This document shows positions 1 through 8,283 of a stretch of DNA of 64,000 nt, piece after piece. Both the position numbers and the translations under genes were made by a program. Under the pieces are notes generated by a model. That model worked only from the letters and a program-made list of their open reading frames with translations, did not search any database and was not told the DNA's origin. Position 1 is the stretch's first letter, and every line of letters begins with the position of its first letter. Origin of the DNA: Streptomyces sp. CB00316 (GTDB lineage: Bacteria; Actinomycetota; Actinomycetes; Streptomycetales; Streptomycetaceae); assembly GCF_001905595.1 (NCBI RefSeq), contig NZ_LIXI01000004.1, forward strand, positions 124,001 through 188,000, given 5' to 3'.

Positions 1-1
1 G

Positions 2-601
2 GCGGTCGCCGTGGTCGCGGTCGTCCTCATCGGCATCGGCGCCGCGCTGCTCTCGGGCAACGACGGCGACAAGGACAAGAAGAACGAGGCCGTGTCCTCG
101 GAGGGCCCCGCCGACAAGGTCGAGGAGTCCGGCAAGCCGGAGAAGAAGCCCGAGGAGACGCCGAAGCCCGTCGAGCTCCCGAAGCAGGACGCGGCGACGC
201 TGACGCTGGGCGGCTCGGCCTCCCTGGACAGCACGGTCAAGGGCGCCAAGGGTGCCAACGGCAACTACATCAACCTGAACGAGGTCGGCCGGTCGGCCAC
301 CTGGACGGTCGATGTGCCGGCGGCCGGTCCGTACACCCTGTACGTGACCTACGGCGTGCCCGGCAAGGACGCGAAGACGACCCTGACGGTCAACGCGCAG
401 GAGCCCCGTGGCATCAACATGAAGAACTTCGCTCGCGCTCCCGAGGGCGACCTGGAGAAGGGCTGGACGAACACGTACGCCTACGTCCAGCTCGACAAGG
501 GCTCCAACACCCTCAGGCTGTCGTGCGAGACGGGCGACGAGTGCGACGCCAACCTCGACCAGCTGGAGCTGAAGTCGGGTCACATCAAGCCGAACGGCTG
601 A
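2..601 (+). CDS. Carbohydrate-binding (CBM35-like) membrane-anchored protein, 5' end cut by window
   Basis: The frame is open to the left edge, so the true start lies outside the window. The visible part begins with a hydrophobic segment (alternating Ala/Val, then LIGIGAALL), which fits a single membrane helix. A charged Lys/Glu/Pro-rich linker of about 40 residues follows. The last 130 residues form a beta-sandwich-like domain (GxxASLxGxVKGAKGANGNYINLNEVG...TYAYVQLDKGSNTLRLSC...LDQLEL), which resembles CBM35/CBM6 carbohydrate-binding modules of Streptomyces surface proteins. Two Cys residues (in LSCETGDEC) could form a disulfide. The inference is an extracellular sugar-binding protein; the ligand is unknown. 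It is convergent with the PfkB kinase gene. Confidence 0.75.
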   Translation, partial: AVAVVAVVLIGIGAALLSGNDGDKDKKNEAVSSEGPADKVEESGKPEKKPEETPKPVELPKQDAATLTLGGSASLDSTVKGAKGANGNYINLNEVGRSATWTVDVPAAGPYTLYVTYGVPGKDAKTTLTVNAQEPRGINMKNFARAPEGDLEKGWTNTYAYVQLDKGSNTLRLSCETGDECDANLDQLELKSGHIKPNG

Positions 602-627
602 TCGCGAGCCTCTGCACGCACGTACGT

Positions 628-662
628 ACGCCCTGACCGCCGCTCGAAGGTGGTCAGGGCGT
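628..662. terminator. Bidirectional hairpin terminator between convergent genes
   Basis: Inverted repeat ACGCCCTGACC ... GGTCAGGGCGT (11 perfect pairs, extendable with one bulge) lies exactly between the stop of the CBM gene and the stop of the convergent PfkB gene. There is no clear U tract, as is common in Streptomyces terminators. Confidence 0.7.
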
Positions 663-687
663 CGGCGTGTGCGGGTGGGTGGTCAGG

Positions 688-1614
688 TCAGGGGGCCGTG
701 GTGTGCGGCTCCACCTTCACCCGCGGCAGCAGCTCCGCGTAGGCCGCCGCGTCGAACTCGCCGGCCGCCGGGGCCAGGACCGTCGCCGTCGACAGGGCCA
801 CCGCCCGTGCCAGCCGCTGCGGCCAGTCGAGCCCCTCGACCAGGGCGGACAGCAGGCCGGCCACCGCGGAGTCGCCCGCTCCGGTCGGGTTGCCGCGTAG
901 GGCGGCGGGCGGGGCGGCGCGCCAGGTGCCCTCCGGGGTGTCGGCGAGGACGCCCTCGGGCCCCAGGGAGGCGATCACCGCGTGGGCCCCGCGCCGGCGG
1001 GCGTCCCGGGCGGCGCGCAGCGGTTCGCGGAAGCCGGTGAGCTGGGCCAGCTCGTCCGCGTTCGGCTTGACCAGGTCGGGGCGGGCGGCGACGCCCCGGC
1101 GCAGGGGTTCGCCGCTGGTGTCCAGGAGCACGGGTACGGAGGCGGCGCGGGCGATCCGGACCAGCTCCGCGTAGGCGCCGACGTGGACGCCGGGCGGCAG
1201 GGAGCCGCAGAGCGCCACCGCGTCGGCGGTGCCGACGAGCTCCTCGTACGTCCGCAGGAAGGTGGCCCATTCGGCGGCGCTCACCTGCGGTCCCGGCTCG
1301 TTGAGCTGGGTGGTGTCGCGGGTCGAGCGGTCGGTGATCGCGAGGGTGCGGCGGGTGTTCCCGGCGACGGGGACCAGGGCGTCGCGGGGCGGGAGCGGGC
1401 CGAGGAGGCCGCGCAGGACGTCTCCGGTCGCGCCGCCGGCGAAGCCGGTGACCACGGTGTCGTGGCCCAGCGCGCCCAGCACCCGGGCGACGTTCAGTCC
1501 CTTGCCGCCGGGGCGTTCGGTGACGTCGCAGACGCGGTGGCTGGTGTGCGGGACGAGCGCGTCGACGGTGTACGTCACGTCGAGCGCGCTGTTCAGAGTG
1601 ACGGTCAGGATCAC
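688..1614 (-). CDS. 1-phosphofructokinase family hexose kinase (PfkB family)
   Basis: The 308-residue protein has both PfkB/ribokinase signatures: RPGGKGLNVARVLGALG near residue 35 and NPTGAGDSAVAGLL near residue 243, where the GAGD Asp is the catalytic base. The N-terminus LTVTLNSALDVTY matches the 1-phosphofructokinase/tagatose-6-phosphate kinase branch. GTG at 1614 was chosen as the start because GGAGGT sits 8 bases upstream; an open extension to 1683 lacks a ribosome site and is not conserved-looking. It lies downstream of nagK-nagA on the same strand but is separated from it by a hairpin, so it may have its own promoter. The exact sugar phosphate cannot be told from sequence; tagatose-6-phosphate or fructose-1-phosphate are candidates. 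Confidence 0.85.
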   Translation of the reverse strand: MILTVTLNSALDVTYTVDALVPHTSHRVCDVTERPGGKGLNVARVLGALGHDTVVTGFAGGATGDVLRGLLGPLPPRDALVPVAGNTRRTLAITDRSTRDTTQLNEPGPQVSAAEWATFLRTYEELVGTADAVALCGSLPPGVHVGAYAELVRIARAASVPVLLDTSGEPLRRGVAARPDLVKPNADELAQLTGFREPLRAARDARRRGAHAVIASLGPEGVLADTPEGTWRAAPPAALRGNPTGAGDSAVAGLLSALVEGLDWPQRLARAVALSTATVLAPAAGEFDAAAYAELLPRVKVEPHTTAP

Positions 1615-1723
1615 CTGGTCCGGCACCTCCCTCGATCCGTCGGTCCGTCGGTCCATGGCCCGTGCGCGTGCTTGCGGGTGCATGCCGCGGTCGTGCTTGC
1701 GGGCCTGGTGATCATGTCAAAGG

Positions 1724-1762
1724 GATGGCGGTCGGGCCCAGTCCTCGGGCCCGGCCGCCATC
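1724..1762 (-). terminator. Hairpin downstream of nagA
   Basis: Near-perfect inverted repeat GATGGCGGTCGGGCCC ... GGGCCCGGCCGCCATC with a 7-base loop lies 36 bases beyond the nagA stop. It is the likely end of the nagK-nagA transcript and separates it from the PfkB gene downstream. Confidence 0.65.
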
Positions 1763-1797
1763 TCTTCGTTACGTGCTCACCGGTCCGGGCCAGGGCC

Positions 1798-2955
1798 TCA
1801 GGCCGTCTTGGGCTCGATGATCCAATCGCCCTTGCGCATGACGCCCGCCAGGACGAAGTCCTCGTCGAGCACCACCAGGTCCGCGTCCTTGCCCGGCTCC
1901 AAGGAACCGACCCGGTCGTCCACGCCCAGGAGGCGGGCGGGGTTGGCGGAGATGGACCGTACGACGTCCTCGACGGGGATCCTGTCGATGGTGACGGCCC
2001 GGCGGAACGCGGTGTCCAGGGTGAGGGTGGAGCCCGCGATGGAGCCGCCCTCCACCAGCCGGGCCACCCCGTCCCTGACCTCGACGGCGAGCGGGCCGAG
2101 CTGGTACTCGCCGTCGCCGAAGCCGGCCGCGTCCATCGCGTCGGTGATCAGCGCGACCCGGCCGGCGCCCTTGTGGCGGTAGGCCAGCTCCAGGGTCGCC
2201 GGGTGCAGATGCGTACCGTCGTTGATCAGCTCGACGGTGATCCGGTCGTCCTCCAGGAGGGCGGCGATCGGACCGGGCTCGCGGTGGGCCAGCGGGGGCA
2301 TCGCGTTGAACAGGTGCGTGGCGACGGTGGCGCCCGCGTCGATCGCCTCGACGGTCTGCTGGTACGTCGCGTCCGTGTGGCCGATCGCGGCGATCACCCC
2401 GTGCTCGGCGAGCAGCCGTACGGAGTCGATGCCGCCGGGCAGCTCGGTGGCGAGGGTGAACATCCGGGCGGTGCCGCGGGCCGCGTCCATCAGCTTGCGG
2501 ACCTCGGCCGGGTCCGGGTCGCGCAGCAGGTCCTCGCTGTGGGCGCCCTTGCGGCAGGGCGAGATGAAGGGGCCCTCGAAGTGGATGCCGGCCAGATCGC
2601 CCTGCTCGACGAGCTCGGAGAGGACGCCGGCGCGCCGGGCGAGGAAGTCCATCTCGCCGGTGACCGTGGAGGCGACCAGGGTCGTGGTGCCGTGCTCGCG
2701 GTGCGTCCGGATGCCGTGGAGTACCTCGTCCACGGTGCCGGAGGTGAAGGAGGCCCCGCCGCCGCCGTGGTTGTGCATGTCCACGAAGCCGGGGACCACC
2801 CAGTGGCCGGTCAGGTCGATGACCCGGGCGTCCTTCGGGGCGGAGTCCGAGATCCGGGTGGACTCGACGGTCACCCGGCCGTCCTCCACGGTCCCGGTGG
2901 GAAGGACCACCCGGGCGCCCGCGAGGACCGTGCTGTCTGCTGCGCGTCCGGCCAT
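1798..2955 (-). CDS. nagA: N-acetylglucosamine-6-phosphate deacetylase
   Basis: NagA removes the acetyl group of GlcNAc-6-phosphate to give glucosamine-6-phosphate in the cytoplasm. The 385-residue protein shows the amidohydrolase fold: the metal motif HNHGGGG near residues 61-63, a metal-binding Glu within HFEGPFISP, His in AIGHTDA and THLFNAMPPL, and the catalytic Asp in LITDAMDAAG near residue 270. The ATG at 2955 overlaps the stop of nagK by one base (TGATG), so the two genes are translationally coupled. A much longer upstream extension in the same frame only reads antisense of nagK and was discarded. The operon is probably DasR-controlled through the operators at 3916 and 4038. Confidence 0.93.
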   Translation of the reverse strand: MAGRAADSTVLAGARVVLPTGTVEDGRVTVESTRISDSAPKDARVIDLTGHWVVPGFVDMHNHGGGGASFTSGTVDEVLHGIRTHREHGTTTLVASTVTGEMDFLARRAGVLSELVEQGDLAGIHFEGPFISPCRKGAHSEDLLRDPDPAEVRKLMDAARGTARMFTLATELPGGIDSVRLLAEHGVIAAIGHTDATYQQTVEAIDAGATVATHLFNAMPPLAHREPGPIAALLEDDRITVELINDGTHLHPATLELAYRHKGAGRVALITDAMDAAGFGDGEYQLGPLAVEVRDGVARLVEGGSIAGSTLTLDTAFRRAVTIDRIPVEDVVRSISANPARLLGVDDRVGSLEPGKDADLVVLDEDFVLAGVMRKGDWIIEPKTA

Positions 2956-3887
2956 CAGGCGGAAACCTCCGTGGAGAGTAGATCCCAGGCGAGCAGCCCC
3001 GCGCCCAGGCATCCGGCGGTGTCCCCGAGGGCCGCCGGGACGATGTGGGGCAGCTTCTGGAACGTGACGCGTTCCTCGACGGCCGCACGCAGTGGTGTGA
3101 ACAAGGTTTCCCCGGCCTCGGCGAGACCGCCACCGATGATGAGCGTGCTGGGGTCCAGCAGGGTGAGCGCGGTGACGAGCCCGGCGGCGAGCGCGTCGAC
3201 CGCGTCCTGCCAGACCGCGACCGCCGCCGGGTCGCCCGACTCGACGGCCTTGGCGCAGTCCGCGGCGTCCGCCTCGGGGTCGCCCGAGGCGGCGGCCCAG
3301 GCCCGGGTCACCGCGGAGGCGGAGGCCAGGGTCTCCAGACAGCCGCGTTGGCCGCAGCCGCAGTCCGGCCCGTCGGGGCGGACCACGATGTGGCCGATCT
3401 CGCCCGCGCACCCGTGGGCGCCCGCCTCGATCCGGCCCGAGATGCCGATGGCCCCGGCGATCCCGGTGCCCAGCGGCACGAACAGGAAGCGGTCCGCGCC
3501 CCGGCCCGCCCCGATGCGGCCCTCGGCGAGCCCTCCGGTGCGGACGTCGTGTCCGAGGGCGACCGGGATCCCGCCGAGGCGTTGGCCGAGCAGGGCGCGC
3601 ATCGGCACGTCGCGCCAGCCCAGGTTGGCGGCGTAGACCGCGATCCCCTTCTCGGCGTCGACGATGCCGGGCACGGCGACCCCCGCCGCGACGGCGCTCT
3701 CGCCGAAGTGCTCCTCGCCGTGGGCGCGCAGATCCGCGGCGAACGCGAGGATCGTCTCGACGACCGCGTCGGCGCCGCGCTTCCGGCCGGTGGCCCGCCG
3801 CGCCTCATGGAGCAGCGTGCCGTCGGTTCCGACCAGCGCGGCCTTCATTCCGGTGCCGCCCACATCGAGGGCGATGACATGTCTCAC
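2955..3887 (-). CDS. nagK: ROK-family sugar kinase (N-acetylglucosamine kinase type)
   Basis: This 310-residue ROK kinase has the N-terminal phosphate loop DVGGTGMKAALV (residues 8-19), the sugar-binding GHDVRTG segment and the ROK zinc motif CGCGQRGCLET near residue 174. It has no N-terminal helix-turn-helix, so it is an enzyme and not a ROK repressor. Coupling to nagA through a one-base overlap indicates that it phosphorylates GlcNAc, or a related amino sugar, to the 6-phosphate used by NagA. The orthologous pair in S. coelicolor (recalled as SCO4285-SCO4284, nagKA) belongs to the DasR regulon. Glucokinase activity cannot be excluded from sequence alone. Confidence 0.87.
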   Translation of the reverse strand: MRHVIALDVGGTGMKAALVGTDGTLLHEARRATGRKRGADAVVETILAFAADLRAHGEEHFGESAVAAGVAVPGIVDAEKGIAVYAANLGWRDVPMRALLGQRLGGIPVALGHDVRTGGLAEGRIGAGRGADRFLFVPLGTGIAGAIGISGRIEAGAHGCAGEIGHIVVRPDGPDCGCGQRGCLETLASASAVTRAWAAASGDPEADAADCAKAVESGDPAAVAVWQDAVDALAAGLVTALTLLDPSTLIIGGGLAEAGETLFTPLRAAVEERVTFQKLPHIVPAALGDTAGCLGAGLLAWDLLSTEVSA

Positions 3888-3915
3888 GAGAGACAGTTTC
3901 GCCCGCCGACCCCTA

Positions 3916-3931
3916 AAAGGTCTAGTCCACT
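3916..3931. promoter_or_regulatory. DasR operator (dre) upstream of nagK
   Basis: AAAGGTCTAGTCCACT is a close match to the dre consensus (core TGGTCTAGACCA), read here with one asymmetric arm. It begins 29 bases upstream of the nagK start, so a bound DasR (GntR-family, glucosamine-6-phosphate-responsive) would block the promoter. Confidence 0.8.
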
Positions 3932-4037
3932 AGCGTGGTTTGTTGCGCACCCATACAAAATGATGGGCGAGTGAGGCCGGAACGTTTTCTGCCGGAAAGC
4001 GACGAAATGGTCATGCGTAACAGAGGCCTGTTCGACC

Positions 4038-4053
4038 AATGGTCTGGACCAAG
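4038..4053. promoter_or_regulatory. Second DasR-type operator in the nagK / binding-protein divergent region
   Basis: AATGGTCTGGACCAAG contains the near-perfect palindrome TGGTCTGGACCA. It lies 150 bases upstream of nagK and about 230 bases upstream of the divergent sugar-binding lipoprotein, so it could serve either direction. The rest of the 395-base divergent region (3888-4282) shows no gene. Confidence 0.7.
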
Positions 4054-4282
4054 ATACGGGTTCGGCGCCCCGACTGCCAGGCGACGTAAGCCAGTTGTGG
4101 CCCCCGGGGTCCGTATACGTTGCCGAAGCGATACGCCGGTGGTGTAGACCTCCCCTCCGTCGTGGGGGAAAATCGCAGTTCATCCGGACGGTGGCAGGAC
4201 GGGTGGCGGCGCCGTGGCCGACCGACGAGAGGTCCGCACAGCGACGCTGCGCCACCGTCCGTGACCAGGTGGATCAACGAGG

Positions 4283-5560
4283 ATGGGCGAGGCTGTGCAG
4301 CGGCGCTTTACGGTTCTGACCGCGGTGGTGGCCGCGCTGGGTATGACGGCAACGTTGTCGGGCTGCGGGGGTGACAGCGGCTCGGGCGACGTCACCCTCA
4401 CGCTGGTCGCCGCCGACTACGGCAACAGTGCGGCCAACAGCTCCGAGAAGTACTGGAGCGGTGTCGCGGCGGGCTTCGAGAAGGAGCACCCCGGCATCAA
4501 GGTCGACGTCAACGTCTACTCCTGGAAGGACGTCGACCGCAAGGTCGCCGAGATGGTGAAGGCGGGCAAGGCCCCCGACATCGCCCAGATCGGCGCCTAC
4601 GCCGACTTCGCCAAGGACGGCAAGCTCTACAGCGCCGACCAGATGCTCTCCATCCGTACCCAGGCGAACTTCCTGCCCACCCTCACCGACGCGGGCAAGG
4701 TCGACGGCACGCTGTACGGGCTCCCGTTCGTCGCCAGTACCCGGCTGCTCTTCTACAACGAGAAGCTCTTCGGCCAGGCGGGCCTGGACGCCCCCGAGAC
4801 CTGGGACGACATCCAGAAGGACGCCACCGCGCTCAAGGCGAAGGGCGTCAAGTACCCCTTCGCCCTGCCGCTCGGCCAGGAGGAGTCCCAGGCGGAGACC
4901 CTGATGTGGCTGCTCAGCAACAGCGGCGGTTACGTCGACGACGTCGGCCTGTACGACATCGACTCGGCCCAGAACATCGCCACGTTCAGCTGGCTGAGGG
5001 ACAACCTCGTCGGCAAGGGCCTCACCGGCCCCGTCGAGCCGGGCAAGCTGGACCGGGCGAAGGCCTTCGAGGCGTTCACCAAGGGCGAGGTCGGCATGCT
5101 GAACGGCCACCCCACGCTGATGGAGGAGGCCGAGGCCAAGGGCGTCAAGGTCGGCATGGTGCCGCTGCCCGGCGCCGAGGGGCCGACCAAGGGCTCGATG
5201 GGCGTCGCCGACTGGATGATGGGCTTCAAGCAGAACGGCAACCGCAAGGCGATCGGCGAGTTCTTCGACTACGCCTACTCCGACGAGAACGTGCTCGCCT
5301 TCGCCGACGAGTACGACCTGCTCCCGGTGACCGGCAGCGCGTCCGCCGAGATGGAGACCGACGCCAAGCACGCCAAGCTCCGCGAGTTCCTGGCGGCGCT
5401 GCCCAACTCCCAGCTGCCCCCCTTCGGCAAGACGTCCTGGGCGACGGTGAGCGAGTCGATCAAGACGAACATCGGCGAGGCGGTCGCGCCCGGCGGCAGC
5501 CCGGAGCGGGTGCTCGGGGCGATAGCCGCGGCGGCGGCGAAGGCGGAGAGCGCGGAGTAG
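4283..5560 (+). CDS. ABC transporter sugar-binding lipoprotein
   Basis: This 425-residue extracytoplasmic solute-binding protein (family 1) has a lipoprotein signal peptide with lipobox LSGC near residue 29, followed by a Gly/Ser linker. Family features include the repeated ligand-lobe text (APDIAQIGAYADFAKDG, YGLPFVASTRLLFYNEKLF) and the conserved GSMGVADWMMGFK region. No permease genes adjoin it, so it must work with permeases and an MsiK-type ATPase encoded elsewhere. Its position opposite nagKA, behind dre sites, suggests an amino-sugar or chito-oligosaccharide ligand; that is inference. The start is uncertain: ATG 4283 has GAGG directly against it, while GTG 4295 is an alternative. Confidence 0.85.
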   Translation: MGEAVQRRFTVLTAVVAALGMTATLSGCGGDSGSGDVTLTLVAADYGNSAANSSEKYWSGVAAGFEKEHPGIKVDVNVYSWKDVDRKVAEMVKAGKAPDIAQIGAYADFAKDGKLYSADQMLSIRTQANFLPTLTDAGKVDGTLYGLPFVASTRLLFYNEKLFGQAGLDAPETWDDIQKDATALKAKGVKYPFALPLGQEESQAETLMWLLSNSGGYVDDVGLYDIDSAQNIATFSWLRDNLVGKGLTGPVEPGKLDRAKAFEAFTKGEVGMLNGHPTLMEEAEAKGVKVGMVPLPGAEGPTKGSMGVADWMMGFKQNGNRKAIGEFFDYAYSDENVLAFADEYDLLPVTGSASAEMETDAKHAKLREFLAALPNSQLPPFGKTSWATVSESIKTNIGEAVAPGGSPERVLGAIAAAAAKAESAE

Positions 5561-5583
5561 GCGGGCGCGGTTAGGTTGGTCGT

Positions 5584-5844
5584 ATGACCGCTTCCGACGC
5601 CGAGCCCGAGCCTGCCGCCCCGGGGCTGTCCGACCGTGACCGTGCTCTGCTCGCGCTGGAGCGGAGGTCCTGGGCGGGGCCCGGGGCGAAGGAGCGGGCG
5701 ATCCGGGAGGAGCTGGGCATCTCCCCGGTCCGCTACTTCCAGCTCCTGAACGCGCTGATCGAGGACGAGCGGGCGCTGCGGGAGGACCCGGTGACGGTGA
5801 ACCGCCTGCGCCGGCTGCGGGCGGCGAGGCGTGAGCGGCGCTGA
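5584..5844 (+). CDS. DUF3263 domain protein (small helix-turn-helix-like)
   Basis: The 86-residue protein has the DUF3263 pattern: LSDRDRALLALERRSW, then GAKERAIREELGISPVRYFQLLNALIEDE. The second part reads as a helix-turn-helix (EELGISPVRYFQLLNAL), and the C-terminus is strongly basic (RRLRAARRERR). The family is confined to actinobacteria and has no proven function, but a DNA-binding role is plausible. It sits 23 bases after the binding-protein gene and 68 bases before otsB, so it may belong to either transcript. Confidence 0.8.
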   Translation: MTASDAEPEPAAPGLSDRDRALLALERRSWAGPGAKERAIREELGISPVRYFQLLNALIEDERALREDPVTVNRLRRLRAARRERR

Positions 5845-5912
5845 GCTACCGGGGCGGAGCCCCGGGTGGGCCTGGGCCGCGTGTTCGGCCGTACCCCGCT
5901 AGGCTCAACCCC

Positions 5913-6770
5913 ATGGGCAGCCACTCCGTACAGCCGCCGATCCCGACACCGACCACCCCGGCCGGCCGCGAGGGCCTGGACGCCGTCCTCGCCCGCCCCG
6001 ACCGCGCGGTCATCGCCCTCGACTTCGACGGCACGCTCGCCGACATCGTCCCCGACCCCGAACGCGCCCGCGCCCACCCCGGCGCCGTGGACGCGCTCGC
6101 CGCACTCGCGCCCAAGGTCGCCTCGGTCGCCGTGATCACCGGGCGCCCCGCAGGCGTCGCCGTCCGCTACGGCGGCTTCGCGGGCGTCCCCGGCCTCGAC
6201 CACCTCGTGGTCCTCGGCCACTACGGCGCCGAGCGCTGGGACGCCGTCACCGGCACCGTGAACGCCCCGGCCCCGCACCCCGGAGTGGCCGCGGCGCGGG
6301 CCGAACTCCCCGGCGTACTGCACGAGTCCGGCTCCGGGCACGGCACCTGGATCGAGGAGAAGGGGCAGGCCGTCGCCGTCCACACCCGCCGCGCCGACGA
6401 CCCGCAGGCGGCCTTCGAGACCCTGCGCGGCCCCCTCGGCGAGCTGGCCGCCCGTCACGGGCTGATCCTCGAACCAGGCCGCCAGGTCCTGGAGTTGCGC
6501 CCGCCGGGCATGGACAAGGGCGTCGCCCTGGCCACGTACGTCGCCGAGGTCGACGCGGAGTCCGTCCTGTACGCGGGCGACGACCTCGGGGACCTCGCCG
6601 CCTTCGCCACCGTGGAGAAGCTGCGCGGCGCCGGCCCGGACGGCATCCCGGGGCTGCTGGTGTGCAGCGGCAGCGCCGAGGTGCCCGAACTGGCCGAGCG
6701 CGCCGACCTGTTGGTCCCGGGTCCGGCCGCCGTGGTCGACTTCCTGGCGGCCCTGGCGCACCGTCTCTGA
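5913..6770 (+). CDS. otsB: Trehalose-6-phosphate phosphatase
   Basis: The protein has 285 residues. The HAD motif I, LDFDGTLADIVPDP, starts near residue 35 and contains the nucleophile Asp. Motif II is VITGRP, and motif IV is YAGDDLGDLAAF near residue 209. The internal HYGAERWD segment is typical of OtsB. It dephosphorylates trehalose-6-phosphate to trehalose. The gene converges tail-to-tail with otsA (8 bases between stop codons), so the two enzymes of the pathway are neighbours on opposite strands. Confidence 0.9.
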   Translation: MGSHSVQPPIPTPTTPAGREGLDAVLARPDRAVIALDFDGTLADIVPDPERARAHPGAVDALAALAPKVASVAVITGRPAGVAVRYGGFAGVPGLDHLVVLGHYGAERWDAVTGTVNAPAPHPGVAAARAELPGVLHESGSGHGTWIEEKGQAVAVHTRRADDPQAAFETLRGPLGELAARHGLILEPGRQVLELRPPGMDKGVALATYVAEVDAESVLYAGDDLGDLAAFATVEKLRGAGPDGIPGLLVCSGSAEVPELAERADLLVPGPAAVVDFLAALAHRL

Positions 6771-6777
6771 AAGCCCC

Positions 6778-8181
6778 TCACTCCTGCCGCAGCGCCTCCA
6801 GCTGGTCCAGGAACCACTGCTGCGGCGGGAGCGCCGTCGCCGCCTCCGCCAGCCGCTTCGTGCGGCCGGTCCGCTCCTCGGCGCTCATCGACAGGGCCTC
6901 GTGCAGCGCCTCCGCCGTGCCCACCACGTCGTACGGGTTCACCACGATCGCGTCCTCGCCCAGCTCCTCGTACGCCCCCGCCTCCCGCGACAGCACCAGC
7001 GCGCAGCCGTGGTCGGAGACGACGGGGACCTCCTTGGCGACCAGGTTCATGCCGTCGCGGATCGGGTTGACCAGCGCCACGTCCGCCAGCCGGTACGCGG
7101 CGAGCGAGCGGGCGAAGTCGTCCTTCACGTGGAGGACCACCGGCGTCCAACTCTCCGTGCCGTAGGCCCCGTTGATCTCGGTCGCCAGGGACTGCACCGC
7201 CGCCGTGTAGTCCCGGTAGACCGCGAGGTCCTGGCGGGAGGGGTAGGCGAAGGCGACGTGGACCACGCGCTCGCGCCACTCGGGGTGGGCGTCCAGCAGG
7301 GCCCGGTACGCGTGCAGGCCGCGCACGATGTTCTTGGACAGCTCGGTGCGGTCCACCCGCACGATCGTCTTCCTGCCCTCGCCCACCTGCTCCCGCAGCG
7401 CCTCCATGCGCTCGTCGACGTCCGCCTCCTGCGAGCGCCGCCGCAGGAAGTCCGCGTCCGCCCCGAGCCCGTGCACCCCGATCCTGGTCCGGCCCGTCCC
7501 GCCGAGGATCTCCGTACAGCAGCTGATGAACGCGTCCGCCCAGCGCCGGGTCAGGAACGCGGCCCGGTCCGCACCGAGGATGCCGCGCAGCAGCTGCTCG
7601 CCGATGTCGTCGGGGAGCAGCCGGAAGTAGTCCACGGGGGCCCACGGGGTGTGCGAGAAGTGGCCGATCCTCAGGTCCGGGCGCAGCTCGCGGAGCATGC
7701 CGGGGACCAGGGCCAGGTGGTAGTCCTGAACCAGCACCGCCGCCCCGGTCCCCGCCTCCTCGGCGAGCGCCTGGGCGAAGGCCCGGTTGTACGTCTCGTA
7801 CGAGGCCCACCGGCGCCGGAACTCCGCGTCGAAGACCGGCTCCACGGGCGTCTGGTAGAGCAGGTGGTGGACGAACCACAGCACGGAGTTCGCGATGCCG
7901 TTGTACGCGTCGGCGTGGACCTCGGCGTCGATGTCGAGCATCCGTACGCCCGGCTCACCGACCCCGCGCCGCACCGCCTCCCGGTCACCGTCGCCGAGGG
8001 CCGCGCAGACCCACAGCTTGTCGTCCACTGCGCTCAGCCCGGAGACGAGCCCGCCCCCGCCGCGCTTGGCGTCGAGCGTCCCGTCCTCGCCGAGCGTGTA
8101 CGTGATCGGGCCGCGGTTGGACGCGACGAGGACCTGGGCGGTGGACGGGGCGGGGGAGGGTGTTGCGTGCTCGGAGACCAT
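6778..8181 (-). CDS. otsA: Alpha,alpha-trehalose-phosphate synthase (GT20)
   Basis: This GT20 enzyme of 467 residues makes trehalose-6-phosphate from a nucleotide-glucose donor and glucose-6-phosphate. Visible signatures include VASNRGPITY near the N-terminus, VQDYHLALVPGMLR, the donor-binding RVDRTELSKNIVRG near residue 277 and RDGMNLVAKE near residue 377. ATG 8181 was chosen because upstream in-frame sequence is not conserved-looking. It is preceded on the same strand by the glucosyl-3-phosphoglycerate synthase gene, about 100 bases away, so the two compatible-solute genes may be co-transcribed. Confidence 0.9.
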   Translation of the reverse strand: MVSEHATPSPAPSTAQVLVASNRGPITYTLGEDGTLDAKRGGGGLVSGLSAVDDKLWVCAALGDGDREAVRRGVGEPGVRMLDIDAEVHADAYNGIANSVLWFVHHLLYQTPVEPVFDAEFRRRWASYETYNRAFAQALAEEAGTGAAVLVQDYHLALVPGMLRELRPDLRIGHFSHTPWAPVDYFRLLPDDIGEQLLRGILGADRAAFLTRRWADAFISCCTEILGGTGRTRIGVHGLGADADFLRRRSQEADVDERMEALREQVGEGRKTIVRVDRTELSKNIVRGLHAYRALLDAHPEWRERVVHVAFAYPSRQDLAVYRDYTAAVQSLATEINGAYGTESWTPVVLHVKDDFARSLAAYRLADVALVNPIRDGMNLVAKEVPVVSDHGCALVLSREAGAYEELGEDAIVVNPYDVVGTAEALHEALSMSAEERTGRTKRLAEAATALPPQQWFLDQLEALRQE

Positions 8182-8283
8182 GTAGCGGAACCTAGCCCGT
8201 TCGGGAAGCCCCCAAACGCCTCGGAGCCTCACGCGCCCACGACGCCCGCGTGCGCCTCGGAGCCGCCGGAGCCCCCCCGCGCC

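Noticed and set aside
982..3636. An 884-codon open frame on the plus strand
   Set aside because: It is antisense to PfkB, nagA and nagK, all of which have clear motifs and ribosome sites.
3935..4277. Short frames in the nagK/binding-protein gap
   Set aside because: They cover the DasR operators and promoters and have no ribosome sites or protein-like composition.
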